Shown in pieces: positions 9,786-18,751 of a stretch of DNA of 64,000 bases (positions are counted from its first letter, which is position 1; every line of letters starts with the position of its first letter). Source of the DNA: Gammaproteobacteria bacterium (GTDB lineage Bacteria; Pseudomonadota; Gammaproteobacteria; Steroidobacterales; XN24); NCBI GenBank assembly GCA_029287575.1, contig JARFQW010000034.1, positions 24,859 to 88,858 of the forward strand, read 5' to 3'. The notes under the pieces were generated by a model. That model had not been told where the DNA came from. It ran no database searches and worked only from the letters and a program-made list of their open reading frames with translations. Both the position numbers and the translations under genes were made by a program.

Positions 9786-11149
9786 CGCGCATCCAGAAAC
9801 GTGGCGAGGGCGCGAAGGCCCTGAGCCGCCCCGCCCTCCGGGCGTCCGGCGCGGTTGCGGGGGTTCCACGAAAAGACATCGATGTGCATCCAGCCGATCT
9901 CCGCGGGCACGAAGCGCTGGAGAAAGAGCCCGCCGAAAACGGCGCCGGCAAATCCGCCGGAGGGAATGTTGTTGATATCGGCAACCGGCGATTTCAGCTC
10001 CGCGTCATAGGGGGCCCACAAGGGCATCGTCCACAGCGGATCCCCCTGCTCGTGACCCATCTGTTCCAGCTGCCGGGCCAGTTCCAGCGGACGCGCGAAC
10101 AAGGCCGGCAGATCGGGCCCCAGGGCGACGCGCGCGGCCCCGGTCAGCGTGGCCATGTCGATCACCAGGTCCGGAGTTTCCTCACAGGCCAGCGAGAGGG
10201 CGTCGCAGAGCACCATCCGGCCCTCGGCGTCCGTGTTGCCGATCTCGACGGTCAGGCCCGCTCGGGTGGCAACGATATCACCCGGCCGGTAGGCGTTGCC
10301 GCTGATGCTGTTTTCCACCGCCGGCACCAGAACCCGCAGGCGGACGGGAAGGGCCGAGGCCATGACCAGGCTGGCCAGCCCCAGGACGTGGGCGGCGCCG
10401 CCCATGTCCGTCTTCATGAGGCGCATGCCAGCGGCCGGTTTGATGTCCAGACCGCCGGAGTCGAAGCAGACGCCCTTGCCCACCAGGGTCAGACGAGGAT
10501 GCTCCGGATTACCCCAGGTCAGGTCGATGAGCCGTGGCGCTCGGCTGGCCGCCCGGCCGACGGCGTGTATCGCCGGAAGTCCGGCCTCCAGGAGATCCTC
10601 GCCGACCGTGACGTCGAGGTCCGCGCCCCACTCGCCGGCGAGGCTGCGGGCGGCTGCCTCGAGCTCCTCCGGGCCCATGTCCTCGGCCGGCGTATTCACG
10701 AGATTCCGGGTCAGCGTATCGGCCTGGATCTGGGCCACAACCTGCTGGCGATCCGCACCGTCCGGCCACATCAACCGCCGGGGCGGACGGCCGGCGGCGG
10801 GACGGTAGCGGTCGAATCCATACTGTCCCAGGCCCCATGCCAGCGCCGTTGCCGTCGGATCGTCGGCGGGCGAGGCAAGCCGATAGTCTCCCGGCGGCAG
10901 CTGTCGGGCCACACCGGCCACGCTCCAGAACGGCTCAGGTCCGCCGGTGAGCCCCAGGTAGCGGCATTGGCCCTCGTCGCCGTCGGGTAGCGCAAGGACC
11001 GCGGCGGAGGCCGGTTCGGGCAGGTTGCGCCGGGCCCAGGCGGCCACATCCGACGGCGCCTCGTCGGCCCAGGACGCGAAGTCCGACACGTCCACCAGTT
11101 GGAGTTCACGCAGCGACTTGGTCGGATCGTCAAAAAAGAAACTGGACAT
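9767..11149 (-). CDS. M17 leucyl aminopeptidase family protein
   Basis: Cytosolic di-metal aminopeptidase, 460 residues. The M17 catalytic core is intact: GKGVCFDSGGLDIKP with the active-site lysine and metal ligands, MKTDMGGAAHVLG, and the signature NTDAEGRMVLCDALSL. The N-terminal macro-like domain is short and divergent compared with PepA (about 500 residues), so this belongs to the smaller PepB/YpdF-like group within M17. The ATG at 11149 has AAGGAG 7 nt upstream; in-frame sequence further 5' has no better start. Monocistronic, convergent with the DUF1461-like gene. Confidence 0.9.
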   Translation of the reverse strand: MSSFFFDDPTKSLRELQLVDVSDFASWADEAPSDVAAWARRNLPEPASAAVLALPDGDEGQCRYLGLTGGPEPFWSVAGVARQLPPGDYRLASPADDPTATALAWGLGQYGFDRYRPAAGRPPRRLMWPDGADRQQVVAQIQADTLTRNLVNTPAEDMGPEELEAAARSLAGEWGADLDVTVGEDLLEAGLPAIHAVGRAASRAPRLIDLTWGNPEHPRLTLVGKGVCFDSGGLDIKPAAGMRLMKTDMGGAAHVLGLASLVMASALPVRLRVLVPAVENSISGNAYRPGDIVATRAGLTVEIGNTDAEGRMVLCDALSLACEETPDLVIDMATLTGAARVALGPDLPALFARPLELARQLEQMGHEQGDPLWTMPLWAPYDAELKSPVADINNIPSGGFAGAVFGGLFLQRFVPAEIGWMHIDVFSWNPRNRAGRPEGGAAQGLRALATFLDARYRAAG

Positions 11150-11277
11150 ACACGAACTCCTTGCACCCAGCGACCGAGCATACTGAAGCCCCGCCGCGGG
11201 CGACAGCCCCGGGGCCCGCGGCCCGTGATGGCGGGCCGCGACCCGCGTGGCGTGCCGGAAACTCGGGCCGGGACCGC

Positions 11278-11946
11278 CTAGCGGCCGTCCAGATACCACT
11301 GTGTGTCGAACAGGCGCACCCAGTCGGGCCGAAAGACCACCAGCAGGCTCATCACCGCCCCGTTGATGAAGGCCTCCGGAAACATAACGAGCGGCAGGAA
11401 TGCCGACAGGCTGACCCCCGTGCCCTGTATCCCCGGCATGCCGGTCAGCCCCATCAGCACCGCGACGATCAGATGGATGGCAAGAACGCAGCCCGCGGCG
11501 CCGAAGAAACAGCACACGAACACAAACACGAACAGGTTCGGCGGCAATGCCCGCCGGGCTGCCCTGGCGATCAGCGCCGTGATCGTGGCCGGGACGACCG
11601 CGCTGAGCAGCCAGTTGGGTCCGATCATGATCAGCGCCGGCGTTCCGGTGAGCGAAATGGCCAGCTCGGCCAGGAGCCCCGCCCACAGGGCATAGCGCCA
11701 GCCGATGAGAAGCACCGCCGCGGTCATGCCCAGAATGTGCAGACCCACGCCGGGATCGACCGTCGCGCGCACGCTCCACAATACGCTGAGCGCAACGGCG
11801 GTACCCAGCACGAGGTGCTGGCGGGCGGAGCCCTGGAGCAGATCGGAGAGGGCGCGCAGGCTAAACGACAGCGCCAGCACCAGACCGGCCACGAGCCACC
11901 CGGCCCACAGGACGACGGGCCCGATCAGTTCAGGCGCCAGCTGCAA
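11278..11946 (-). CDS. COG3235-type membrane protein (CbiM-like permease fold)
   Basis: A 222-residue protein with about six membrane helices and hardly any soluble part. The sequence HILGMTAAVLLIGWRYALW and the C-terminal FPEAFINGAVMSLLVVFRP match the COG3235 predicted membrane proteins, which resemble CbiM/energy-coupling-factor permeases for metal or vitamin uptake. No ATPase or T component lies nearby, so a transport role is only an inference from fold. The only start that keeps the first helix is TTG at 11946, with a weak ribosome-binding site. The preceding 153 bp contain a GC-rich hairpin. Confidence 0.72.
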   Translation of the reverse strand: MQLAPELIGPVVLWAGWLVAGLVLALSFSLRALSDLLQGSARQHLVLGTAVALSVLWSVRATVDPGVGLHILGMTAAVLLIGWRYALWAGLLAELAISLTGTPALIMIGPNWLLSAVVPATITALIARAARRALPPNLFVFVFVCCFFGAAGCVLAIHLIVAVLMGLTGMPGIQGTGVSLSAFLPLVMFPEAFINGAVMSLLVVFRPDWVRLFDTQWYLDGR

Positions 11947-12046
11947 GGGTTCTCACCGGGACCCTCAGCCCCTGGTCTCGCACACCGTTCATCGGCCCAT
12001 ATCCGGAAATGCTCCCGCACCCGCCCCCGCCGGGATCAGGTGAAAT

Positions 12047-12071
12047 GCGCCGCGGCCCGGCGCCGCGGCGC
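12047..12071 (-). terminator. GC-rich hairpin after the OmpA-domain gene
   Basis: A perfect 10-bp inverted repeat (GCGCCGCGGC and its complement) with a 5-nt loop, 28 nt downstream of the OmpA-domain stop codon. On the minus strand it is followed by ATTTCACC, so the U-tract is poor. It is either a weak terminator or a processing/stability hairpin. Confidence 0.45.
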
Positions 12072-12099
12072 AACTATGGTCGCACAGGCCATCATTGCC

Positions 12100-12837
12100 T
12101 CATAGGGAACCTTCCTGGCTGCGGGCGAGCCGGCCGTCATCCGGCAGCAGAAGCACATCGACACGCCGGTCGAAGGCCAGCCCTTCGGCGTCGCCGGGGT
12201 CGGCCTGGGCCGCTTCGGCACCATAGCTCCAGAGCTGTATGCGAGCAGACGACACCCCGTGGGAGGCCAGCACGCGCTCGACGGTTCTGGCCCGTTCCCC
12301 CGACAGCGTGAGGTTGGCCTCCGGGTCCCCGCGGACGTCCGCATGGCCTTCCAGATGGACCACCAGGTCCGGCATGAGGGCCAGCATCTCGGCAAGATCA
12401 GCCAGCCGCTGTCGCGCACCGTCGTCCAGCTCGGCGCTCCCGGTCCGGAAGTGAACACCGGCGGACAGACCGATGGCTGCCTGCTCGAAACGCTCCAGGC
12501 GCTCCGTCAGCGCCCGCTGCGTGTCGGCACGTGCTTCGAGCACCGCCATCTGTGCCGCGAGAGCCTCCGCCCGCTGGTCTGTCTGAGCCAGGCGGACACG
12601 GCTGTCGTCCAGCTCCGCGGCGAGCACCGCCCGCTCTTCGAGGACGGCGCCCACGGTTCCGCCCATCGCGCCGCCCAGGGCAGCGCCGACGATGGCGCCC
12701 GGCGGGCCGGCCAAAAGCGCCCCGGCAACGGCGCCGGTGCCCACGCCCGCGGTGATTTCGGGCGGCGCCGGTTCGGCGCTTGCGATGGGTGCGGCAAGAA
12801 CGAGGACCGATGCGGTCAACGTGGATAGCTTGTTCAT
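12100..12837 (-). CDS. OmpA-family envelope protein with glycine-zipper segment
   Basis: Exported peptidoglycan-associated protein, 245 residues. A signal peptide ends near SAEPAPPEI. A Gly/Ala-rich segment (GAVAGALLAGPPGAIVGAAL, about residues 35-60) looks like a glycine zipper that could insert in or pack at a membrane. A short coiled coil follows, then a C-terminal OmpA/MotB-type domain with HLEGHADVRGDPEANLTLSG, the expected peptidoglycan-binding pattern. The ATG at 12837 has GGGAG upstream and gives a clean signal peptide; an in-frame start 48 bp upstream would bury it. It lies between COG3235 and glgX with no obvious functional link. Confidence 0.82.
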   Translation of the reverse strand: MNKLSTLTASVLVLAAPIASAEPAPPEITAGVGTGAVAGALLAGPPGAIVGAALGGAMGGTVGAVLEERAVLAAELDDSRVRLAQTDQRAEALAAQMAVLEARADTQRALTERLERFEQAAIGLSAGVHFRTGSAELDDGARQRLADLAEMLALMPDLVVHLEGHADVRGDPEANLTLSGERARTVERVLASHGVSSARIQLWSYGAEAAQADPGDAEGLAFDRRVDVLLLPDDGRLARSQEGSL

Positions 12838-12895
12838 GATTCGAATCTCCCTGGGTCTCGGGGCCGCTTGCCCCTTGGTTCCCAAGGAAACGCCA

Positions 12896-12939
12896 CCCGC
12901 CGGTTGGCGGGCTGCCGAAACATGCGCCCCGGCGGGGCG
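12896..12939 (-). terminator. Tandem GC hairpins downstream of glgX
   Basis: Two small perfect hairpins, CGCCCC/GGGGCG (12925-12939) and CCCGCC/GGCGGG (12896-12911), lie between the glgX stop and the OmpA-domain start. A short GGCGTTTCC follows on the minus strand. The U-tract is weak, so termination is possible but not certain. Confidence 0.3.
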
Positions 12940-12964
12940 ATTCTGACGAATCCGGGCGGCCGGC

Positions 12965-15058
12965 TCAGGCCCGGTGGTTCAGCTCCGCCAGCAGGAGAAC
13001 GATGCTGTGGGCCGGCACGTCGACGGATCCGGCGACCGGGACCCCGTCGGAAACGGCAACCAGGTCCGCCGGAGCGGCCTGCGACGTGTCCATGACCCGC
13101 ACCCAGCCCTTCCGGGAGCGCTCCGGAGCCGGGGGTATGTCGAAGCTCAGGGCCTCCCGCCAGGAGTTGAGCATGACGTGCATCATGCGCGTATCGGCCA
13201 CGTTGCGGGCGGTCGCGGCGATGGAGAAATCGTCATCCGACCAGCTGTGCTCATGCAGGCGGACCCCGTGCCACTGGATCCGGGTCTGGGCCACGAGGTC
13301 TTCCAGCGTCAGACCGCCGCTGGCGGCCACATCGTCCATGGTCATGCCCCGTTCCCGGTCCGAGCGCAGCCCGATGAGCGCGCGGACAAAGCGCAGAATC
13401 TCGCCGTGCCGCTCCACGTCCCGCCAGTCGAACCAGCTCAGCTCGTTGTCCTGGCAGTAGACGTTGTTGTTGCCCTTCTGCGTGCGCCGCACCTCGTCAC
13501 CCATGAGGAGCATCGGGACGCCGATAGACAACAGGTTGATGGCGAAGAAATTCTTGATCTGGCGTACCCTCAGGGCCTCGATCCGGGGGTCGTCCGTCGG
13601 CCCTTCCACGCCGCAGTTCCAGCTCCGGTTGTGATTCTCTCCGTCCCGGTTGCCCTCCCGGTTGGCGGCGTTGTGTTTCTCGTTGTAGGAGACGAGATCG
13701 TTCAGGGTGAACCCGTCATGGGCGGTGACGAAGTTGATACTTTGCTCCGGCCCGCGGGCGTCGGGCCCGTAGAGATCGGGACTGCCCAGCAGGCGCGCGG
13801 GAAGCGGCCGGACCGCGCCGCGGGTGCCGCGGACAAAGTCCCGAACGTCATCGCGGAAGCGGCCGTTCCACTCGGTCCAGCGCTGGCCGACAAAATTGCC
13901 CACCTGGTAAAGGCCGGCGGCATCCCACGCTTCGGCGATCAGTTTCGTGCCCGCAAGCACGGGGTCGGTTTCGATGGCCCAGATCAGCGGCGGACTCTGC
14001 ATGGGTTCGCCGCTCTCGCTGCGGGTCAGCGCCGATGCGAGGTCGAAGCGGAAGCCATCCACGTGCATTTCCCTGACCCAGTAGCGCAGGCTGTCGCGAA
14101 TCACCCGGCGCGCGACGGAGTGGTTGGCATTGAAGGTATTCCCGGTACCGCTGTAGTTCGAATACCGCAGCCCCGCCTGCTCCTGGAGATAGTAGACACC
14201 GTCTTCCAGGCCGCGAAAGGAAAACGTCGGACCGCGCTCGTCGCCCTCCGCGGTATGGTTGTAAACCACGTCCAGAATGACTTCGATGCCGGCGGCGTGG
14301 AGCGCGCGCACCATGTCGCGGAACTCGTTGACCGCATCGACCGGGTCGCCGCTCACGCTATAGCCCACATGCGGCGCGAAAAACGACACCGGGGCATAGC
14401 CCCAGTAGTTGGACAATCCCGGCGGGCAGTCCTGCTCGTCGAACTGGGACACCGGCAGCAGCTCCACCGCGGTGATGCCCAGTGACTGGAGATAGGGGAT
14501 CTTCTCGACCAGTCCCCGGTAGGTGCCGCGCAAGCCGTCGTCGAGTCCGGAACTTGGATGCCGTGTAAACCCGCCGACGTGCATCTCGTAGATGATGGTC
14601 TCGTTCCATGGACGGGCCAGCGGCCGGTCGCCGCCCCAGTCGTACCGGGACCCGTCGATCGCCACGCTTTTCATGGCCAGCCCCGAGTTGTCGCCCGGCC
14701 GGCAGGCCGCCGCGCGATCGTAGTTCGCCCCGACCGCAACGCCGCGGGCGTAGGGGTCCAGCAGCAGCTTGTCACCGTCGAATCGAAGGCCCCTGCCCGG
14801 ATCGTTGGGTCCGCTCGCCTTCCACCCGTAAACCTGGCCGTGAACCACGTCGGGAACCTCCACATGCCAGTAGTGGAAGGTCCGGTGCACCGACGGGTCC
14901 AGCTCGATGGACCGGGCCGGACGGACGTCGTCGGCGTGGTCGAAGAACTGCAGCGTCATTGCCAGCGCACTGGGCGAATAGATGCAGAAGTTCACGCCCT
15001 TGTCGGTAAATGACGAACCAAGGGGATACGTCGAGCCGGGGTTTACGTTCGCGGGCAT
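12965..15058 (-). CDS. glgX: Glycogen debranching enzyme, GlgX/isoamylase type
   Basis: GH13 enzyme hydrolysing alpha-1,6 branches of glycogen, 697 residues, cytoplasmic. The N-terminal CBM48-like domain begins PLGSSFTDKGVNFCIYSPSA. The catalytic barrel holds the nucleophile region HVDGFRFDLASAL, the acid/base in LIAEAWDAAGLY and FVTAHDGFTLNDLVSYN, the GlgX-specific loop before GENHNRSWNCGVEG. The ATG at 15058 begins MPANVNPG, a usual GlgX N-terminus; an upstream in-frame ATG would overlap the divergent gene. No other glycogen gene is in the window. A TATACT hexamer at 15092-15097 could be its -10 box, but no good -35 is seen. Confidence 0.9.
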   Translation of the reverse strand: MPANVNPGSTYPLGSSFTDKGVNFCIYSPSALAMTLQFFDHADDVRPARSIELDPSVHRTFHYWHVEVPDVVHGQVYGWKASGPNDPGRGLRFDGDKLLLDPYARGVAVGANYDRAAACRPGDNSGLAMKSVAIDGSRYDWGGDRPLARPWNETIIYEMHVGGFTRHPSSGLDDGLRGTYRGLVEKIPYLQSLGITAVELLPVSQFDEQDCPPGLSNYWGYAPVSFFAPHVGYSVSGDPVDAVNEFRDMVRALHAAGIEVILDVVYNHTAEGDERGPTFSFRGLEDGVYYLQEQAGLRYSNYSGTGNTFNANHSVARRVIRDSLRYWVREMHVDGFRFDLASALTRSESGEPMQSPPLIWAIETDPVLAGTKLIAEAWDAAGLYQVGNFVGQRWTEWNGRFRDDVRDFVRGTRGAVRPLPARLLGSPDLYGPDARGPEQSINFVTAHDGFTLNDLVSYNEKHNAANREGNRDGENHNRSWNCGVEGPTDDPRIEALRVRQIKNFFAINLLSIGVPMLLMGDEVRRTQKGNNNVYCQDNELSWFDWRDVERHGEILRFVRALIGLRSDRERGMTMDDVAASGGLTLEDLVAQTRIQWHGVRLHEHSWSDDDFSIAATARNVADTRMMHVMLNSWREALSFDIPPAPERSRKGWVRVMDTSQAAPADLVAVSDGVPVAGSVDVPAHSIVLLLAELNHRA

Positions 15059-15135
15059 GCGCGGTGCATTACTATTGGGGCAGACCGCTTGAGTATAGGC
15101 GGCGGAAATGACAGGTTGAGGGAGTCGAGGTATCC

Positions 15136-16005
15136 GTGGCACTGCGGATCTGGTCCATCGAAGGAAATCGCCAGCGGCTGGACGGCGGCAGCATGTTCGG
15201 CAACGTGCCGCGAGCCCTCTGGGCGCGCTGGATCGAGCCGGACGAACTGCATCGCATACCGCTGGCCTGCCGGGCGCTGCTGGTCGAACTCCCCGACGGC
15301 CGGCGCGTGCTGTTCGAGACCGGCATCGGCGCGTTTTTCGAACCGGTCATGAAGGACCGGTTCGGCGTCGTGGAGGCCCGTCATGTCCTCCTCGACTCCC
15401 TGGCCGCCCTCGGGCTGGGTCACGAAGACATCGAGGTGGTCGTGCTCAGTCACCTGCATTTCGACCACGCCGGCGGTCTGCTGACCCGCTGGACCGAGGG
15501 AGAGGATTCCTCGCTGCTCTTCCCGAACGCCCGCTACCTGGTCGGCCGCCAGCACTGGGAACGGGCCGTCGCCCCTCATCCCAGGGACCGGGCGTCGTTC
15601 ATTCCCGGGCTCTGCGACCGGCTGCTGGGCAGCGGGCGGCTGGACCTCGTCGACGGTCCGGGCTCGGAGACGCTGGGGGACTGCGTCCGGTTCGAATACA
15701 GCCAGGGACATACCCCGGGCCTCATGCTCGCTGAAATCGGCGGTGACGGCGGAGTGGTCTATTGCGCAGACCTGATACCCGGTGTGCCCTGGGTGCATCT
15801 GCCGGTCACGATGGGCTATGACCGGGCACCCGAGACACTCATCGACGAGAAGCGCCGTTTCCTCGAGGACAAGCTCGAGCGGGACGTAAAGCTGTTCTTT
15901 ACCCACGACCCGGACACGGCGATGGCGCACGTGGCACGTGGCGACCGCGGCCGTTTCCACACAACCGGGGAGGTTGCGGCGGTTTCGGGACTGGCGCTGG
16001 GCTAA
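15136..16005 (+). CDS. MBL-fold metallo-hydrolase
   Basis: A 289-residue soluble protein of the metallo-beta-lactamase superfamily. The zinc motif [10 protein letters not shown] (HxHxDH) is intact, with further ligands in [15 protein letters not shown] and FFTHDPD near the end. That spacing resembles quorum-quenching lactonase and glyoxalase-like hydrolases, but the substrate cannot be named. It starts with GTG, with GGAG-rich sequence upstream, and is divergent from glgX by 77 bp. It ends 22 bp before the convergent DUF1232 gene. Confidence 0.85.
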   Translation: MALRIWSIEGNRQRLDGGSMFGNVPRALWARWIEPDELHRIPLACRALLVELPDGRRVLFETGIGAFFEPVMKDRFGVVEARHVLLDSLAALGLGHEDIEVVVLSHLHFDHAGGLLTRWTEGEDSSLLFPNARYLVGRQHWERAVAPHPRDRASFIPGLCDRLLGSGRLDLVDGPGSETLGDCVRFEYSQGHTPGLMLAEIGGDGGVVYCADLIPGVPWVHLPVTMGYDRAPETLIDEKRRFLEDKLERDVKLFFTHDPDTAMAHVARGDRGRFHTTGEVAAVSGLALG

Positions 16006-16027
16006 GCGCGCCCGGGCGCCGGCCGAA

Positions 16028-16597
16028 TCAGCTGTCGAGGAACGACTTGACCTTGCGGGTCCACGGCGCCCACCCGCGCTCCGCCTCCCGCTCCTTGCCG
16101 ATCCGCTTGCGCTGCTCGGCCAGCCAGTCAGCCCGGGTGACCGGGGTCTCGTCACCGCTGCTGCTGCGCCGGGCGACTTCGGCCTCGCGGAACTCACAGA
16201 ACGAGTCGTAGGCCTTGATTTCATGGGCCAGTTCCCGGCGTACCAGGTCCACCATGACCGCGTCGTCCAGGTAGCCCAGGCCGGGAACGTCGTCCGGGAT
16301 CAGGTCGTGAGGATTGGCGAAATAGGCCAGCGCGCTGATAACCCGGGAAACGTCTTCCTGGGGCAGACTCCAGCCCTGGTCCTCCACCATGTCCACCAGC
16401 GGCTTCAGCCCTTCCAGGCGGCGCAGGATGAATGCGGGCGGACCCACCCGTCTGGCATCGTCCAGCAGTTCGTGGCAGGCCTTCAGAATGTCGCCGGCGT
16501 CGCACTCCTGCGGATCCATGCGGGCCTGGCGGAAGACTTCCTCCAGATGCTTGAGATCCTCGGCATCCAGTTCGATTACCAGCTTGTCGTTGCTCAT
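16028..16597 (-). CDS. DUF1232 (YkvA-like) domain protein
   Basis: A 189-residue acidic protein. The central motif YFANPHDLIPDDVPGLGYLD is the DUF1232 signature (a conserved PxDLIPD turn followed by LGYLDD). Typical DUF1232 proteins are small and membrane-associated; this one has longer helical flanks and no clear membrane segment. The ATG at 16597 is preceded by a GGGG-rich site. It starts 55 bp after the last gene of the vWA cluster on the same strand, so it may be its distal member, though the gap is larger than inside the cluster. Function unknown. Confidence 0.75.
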   Translation of the reverse strand: MSNDKLVIELDAEDLKHLEEVFRQARMDPQECDAGDILKACHELLDDARRVGPPAFILRRLEGLKPLVDMVEDQGWSLPQEDVSRVISALAYFANPHDLIPDDVPGLGYLDDAVMVDLVRRELAHEIKAYDSFCEFREAEVARRSSSGDETPVTRADWLAEQRKRIGKEREAERGWAPWTRKVKSFLDS

Positions 16598-16652
16598 CGC
16601 GTTTTCCCCCGTCAGACCGTCACGATAAGGCGGGAGGCAGGCCGGAGCAAGC

Positions 16653-17663
16653 TCAGGGTCGGAAAGTGTTGAGGCCGACGAACGTTCCGCCATTGCGGTC
16701 GCACAGCGCTCTCATGAGAGTCGCAAAGCGCAGACCGGTGTACTGGAGATTCTGCGCCTGAGCAAACATCACCGGGAATCCCACGGCATGAATCCGCACC
16801 AGGCGATCGCCCCGGGCGTCTTCCTTGTTGATCAGCTCCACCGTCCGGATCACGTTCTCGATGGAATTTCCGGTGAACTCGTCCCCGAAAACGTACAGGC
16901 TGATCTTCTTGCCGGGCTCGTAGAAGGTCTGAATGGCCTTCGTTATGCCCTCTACCGGGCTGGAGTTACTGAACGGATTCCAGGTCTTGAGGGTATTGAT
17001 GATGGCCTTGCGCCGCGCGGGAGAATCAGGAATCCACTTCCCGGAATAGCGGGTGAACATGTAGTTCCCCATGTCATTCATGACCTGGATGCCCTTGACC
17101 TGGGGATAAACCTGGAGGGTCTCCTCGACCTTTCTCAGCACCATCGGCCAGCTGTAATTGAACATGCTGCCGGAGGTGTCGATGATAAAGATGATGTACT
17201 CGCTGTCCACGGGCACACCGCCGACTGTGGTGTCGTCGACCGCGCGCCGGTACTGGTTGGCCTGAAGACGCTTCATCTCCTCGGTCAGGCGCTGGCGGGC
17301 CTCGGCCAGCTGGCCTTCAATGATCGAGGAGACCGATGCGGTGTCCGCGGACGAGGAAAACTGGCCCTGAATCCGGGACAGATCCCCCTGGAGACGAGCG
17401 ACGCGGTCCTTGACCTCCGAGAGCTGCTCTTCCTTGCTCTTGAGCCGATCGTTGACGATCCGTGTTTCGCCCTTGAGGTCCTCCAGCTGCTCTTCGAGGG
17501 TCGTGATGACCGCTTCGAGTTCGTCGGTGGTCTGTTCCAGCAGTACCGGTTCGGCAAACTTGGTCAGCACCAGCAGCAGGATGACCGCTCCAAAGCCGCA
17601 GCAGATGCAGTCCAGAAACGAGAGCCCGAAGGCCTCCATGTCCCGGCGCTCGCGCTTCTTCAC
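16653..17663 (-). CDS. vWA protein with ExbD-like anchor helix (second copy)
   Basis: Envelope protein, 336 residues. A single helix at about residues 14-36 carries SFLDCICCGFGAVILL, whose FLD start resembles the PFIDVM of ExbD/TolR, where the Asp carries protons. A long coiled coil (about 43-105) leads to a von Willebrand A domain with an intact MIDAS start, IIFIIDTSGSMF (DxSxS). Topology predicts coiled coil and vWA outside the cytoplasmic membrane. Start and upstream stop overlap by 4 bp with the sister vWA gene, and a TolQ/ExbB-like subunit is encoded three genes upstream. I infer that it pairs with that channel subunit. The vWA ligand is unknown. Confidence 0.85.
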   Translation of the reverse strand: MKKRERRDMEAFGLSFLDCICCGFGAVILLLVLTKFAEPVLLEQTTDELEAVITTLEEQLEDLKGETRIVNDRLKSKEEQLSEVKDRVARLQGDLSRIQGQFSSSADTASVSSIIEGQLAEARQRLTEEMKRLQANQYRRAVDDTTVGGVPVDSEYIIFIIDTSGSMFNYSWPMVLRKVEETLQVYPQVKGIQVMNDMGNYMFTRYSGKWIPDSPARRKAIINTLKTWNPFSNSSPVEGITKAIQTFYEPGKKISLYVFGDEFTGNSIENVIRTVELINKEDARGDRLVRIHAVGFPVMFAQAQNLQYTGLRFATLMRALCDRNGGTFVGLNTFRP

Positions 17664-18751
17664 GGCCAGTCCCTCGACGGGCTCATGAACGATCCGCCGG
17701 TCGCGATCGCCAGCTTCCAGTAGGCGCTGGCCGCCTGGGCATCGCCTTCCATGGGGAAGAGCACCACGTTCACCGGCACACCTTCGACCAGCTCTTTCAT
17801 TGCGGCGTTGAAATGGCGCACACGGCCGTCTCCGCTCACCGTCTTGCGAAGAGGATTACCCTTCCCGCGAGTCGGCAGACTGTCGATGATCAGAAAGATG
17901 TTGTCCGGCCTGGGTTCGAGCGCCGCTGCCGAGGCAAAAGCATGCCACAGGCTGGTGCCGCCGCCGGGGACGACCTTGCGCATGTTCTCCACGGCCGCGG
18001 CCACGTCGTCCGGCTGGGCGGCGTCGATCCAGCCGTCGGAATTCGGCACGACCGAGGCCGCCGCCTCGTTGAACGTGTAGATCTGAAAACGGGAGTCCGT
18101 GCCGATCTGGGTCGTGATCCACTCGGCCGTCGACAGGGCCCGCTGCCACTTCCGGGAAGCGATTTTCTGCTCGTCCGGCAGGTTCCGTCGCCGGATAATG
18201 TTCACCACGGTATCGTCCAGCATGCTGGCGGAGGCATCCAGCAGAATCAGCACCCGTTCGCCGCCGACCCGCACGCCGGTCAGGTACTGGCGGTCGCCGT
18301 CGCCGGTAAAGGACCGAATCCGCTCGCCGGTTTCGCTGGGCTGGCTGCTTGCCGCGGAGAGCCGCTTGTTCTCTTCCTCGATGGCCTTGAGGTCGGCCTT
18401 CAGCTTCTCGATTGCCTCCTGCTTGGCGAGGGTCTCGGCATCCATTTCCGAAAGCTCTTCCTGGTTCTCCCTGAGGATGTCGAGAATCTCCTTTGCGCGG
18501 CCCTCGGCTTCGACCTGTTCCTTCTCCGCCTCCTCGATGCTGTTCTTCAGGGCAACCAGGTCGTCCTCCCCTTCCGCCACCTCGATCTTGAGCATTTCGG
18601 CGCGGATGTTCAGTTCCCGGTTCAATTCGTCGGATCGCTTGGCCATCGTCGCGTTGATGATCATAAAAAACAGCACGACGGCGCCGAAGCCGCAGCTCAT
18701 GATGTCGAGAAACGACATGCTGAACGTATCCAGGCGACGACTACGAGGCAT
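17660..18751 (-). CDS. vWA protein with ExbD-like anchor helix (first copy)
   Basis: A 363-residue paralogue-like partner of the next gene. The N-terminal helix contains SMSFLDIMSCGFGAVVLFFM (Asp at residue 16), sharing SFLDxxxCGFGAVxL with its sister. A strongly charged coiled coil spans about 40-145, then a vWA domain with VLILLDASASML (DxSxS MIDAS). The two vWA sequences are otherwise clearly different, so they may form a heteromeric pair. The ATG at 18751 gives the short basic lead MPRSRRLDTF before the helix; it overlaps the FHA gene by 11 bp. An earlier in-frame start would add an Arg/Cys-rich stretch that is only the antisense of coding sequence. Confidence 0.85.
   Translation of the reverse strand: MPRSRRLDTFSMSFLDIMSCGFGAVVLFFMIINATMAKRSDELNRELNIRAEMLKIEVAEGEDDLVALKNSIEEAEKEQVEAEGRAKEILDILRENQEELSEMDAETLAKQEAIEKLKADLKAIEEENKRLSAASSQPSETGERIRSFTGDGDRQYLTGVRVGGERVLILLDASASMLDDTVVNIIRRRNLPDEQKIASRKWQRALSTAEWITTQIGTDSRFQIYTFNEAAASVVPNSDGWIDAAQPDDVAAAVENMRKVVPGGGTSLWHAFASAAALEPRPDNIFLIIDSLPTRGKGNPLRKTVSGDGRVRHFNAAMKELVEGVPVNVVLFPMEGDAQAASAYWKLAIATGGSFMSPSRDWP

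Noticed and set aside
9719..10990. Plus-strand open frame opposite the M17 aminopeptidase
   Set aside because: No recognisable domain, while the minus strand carries the intact M17 signature.
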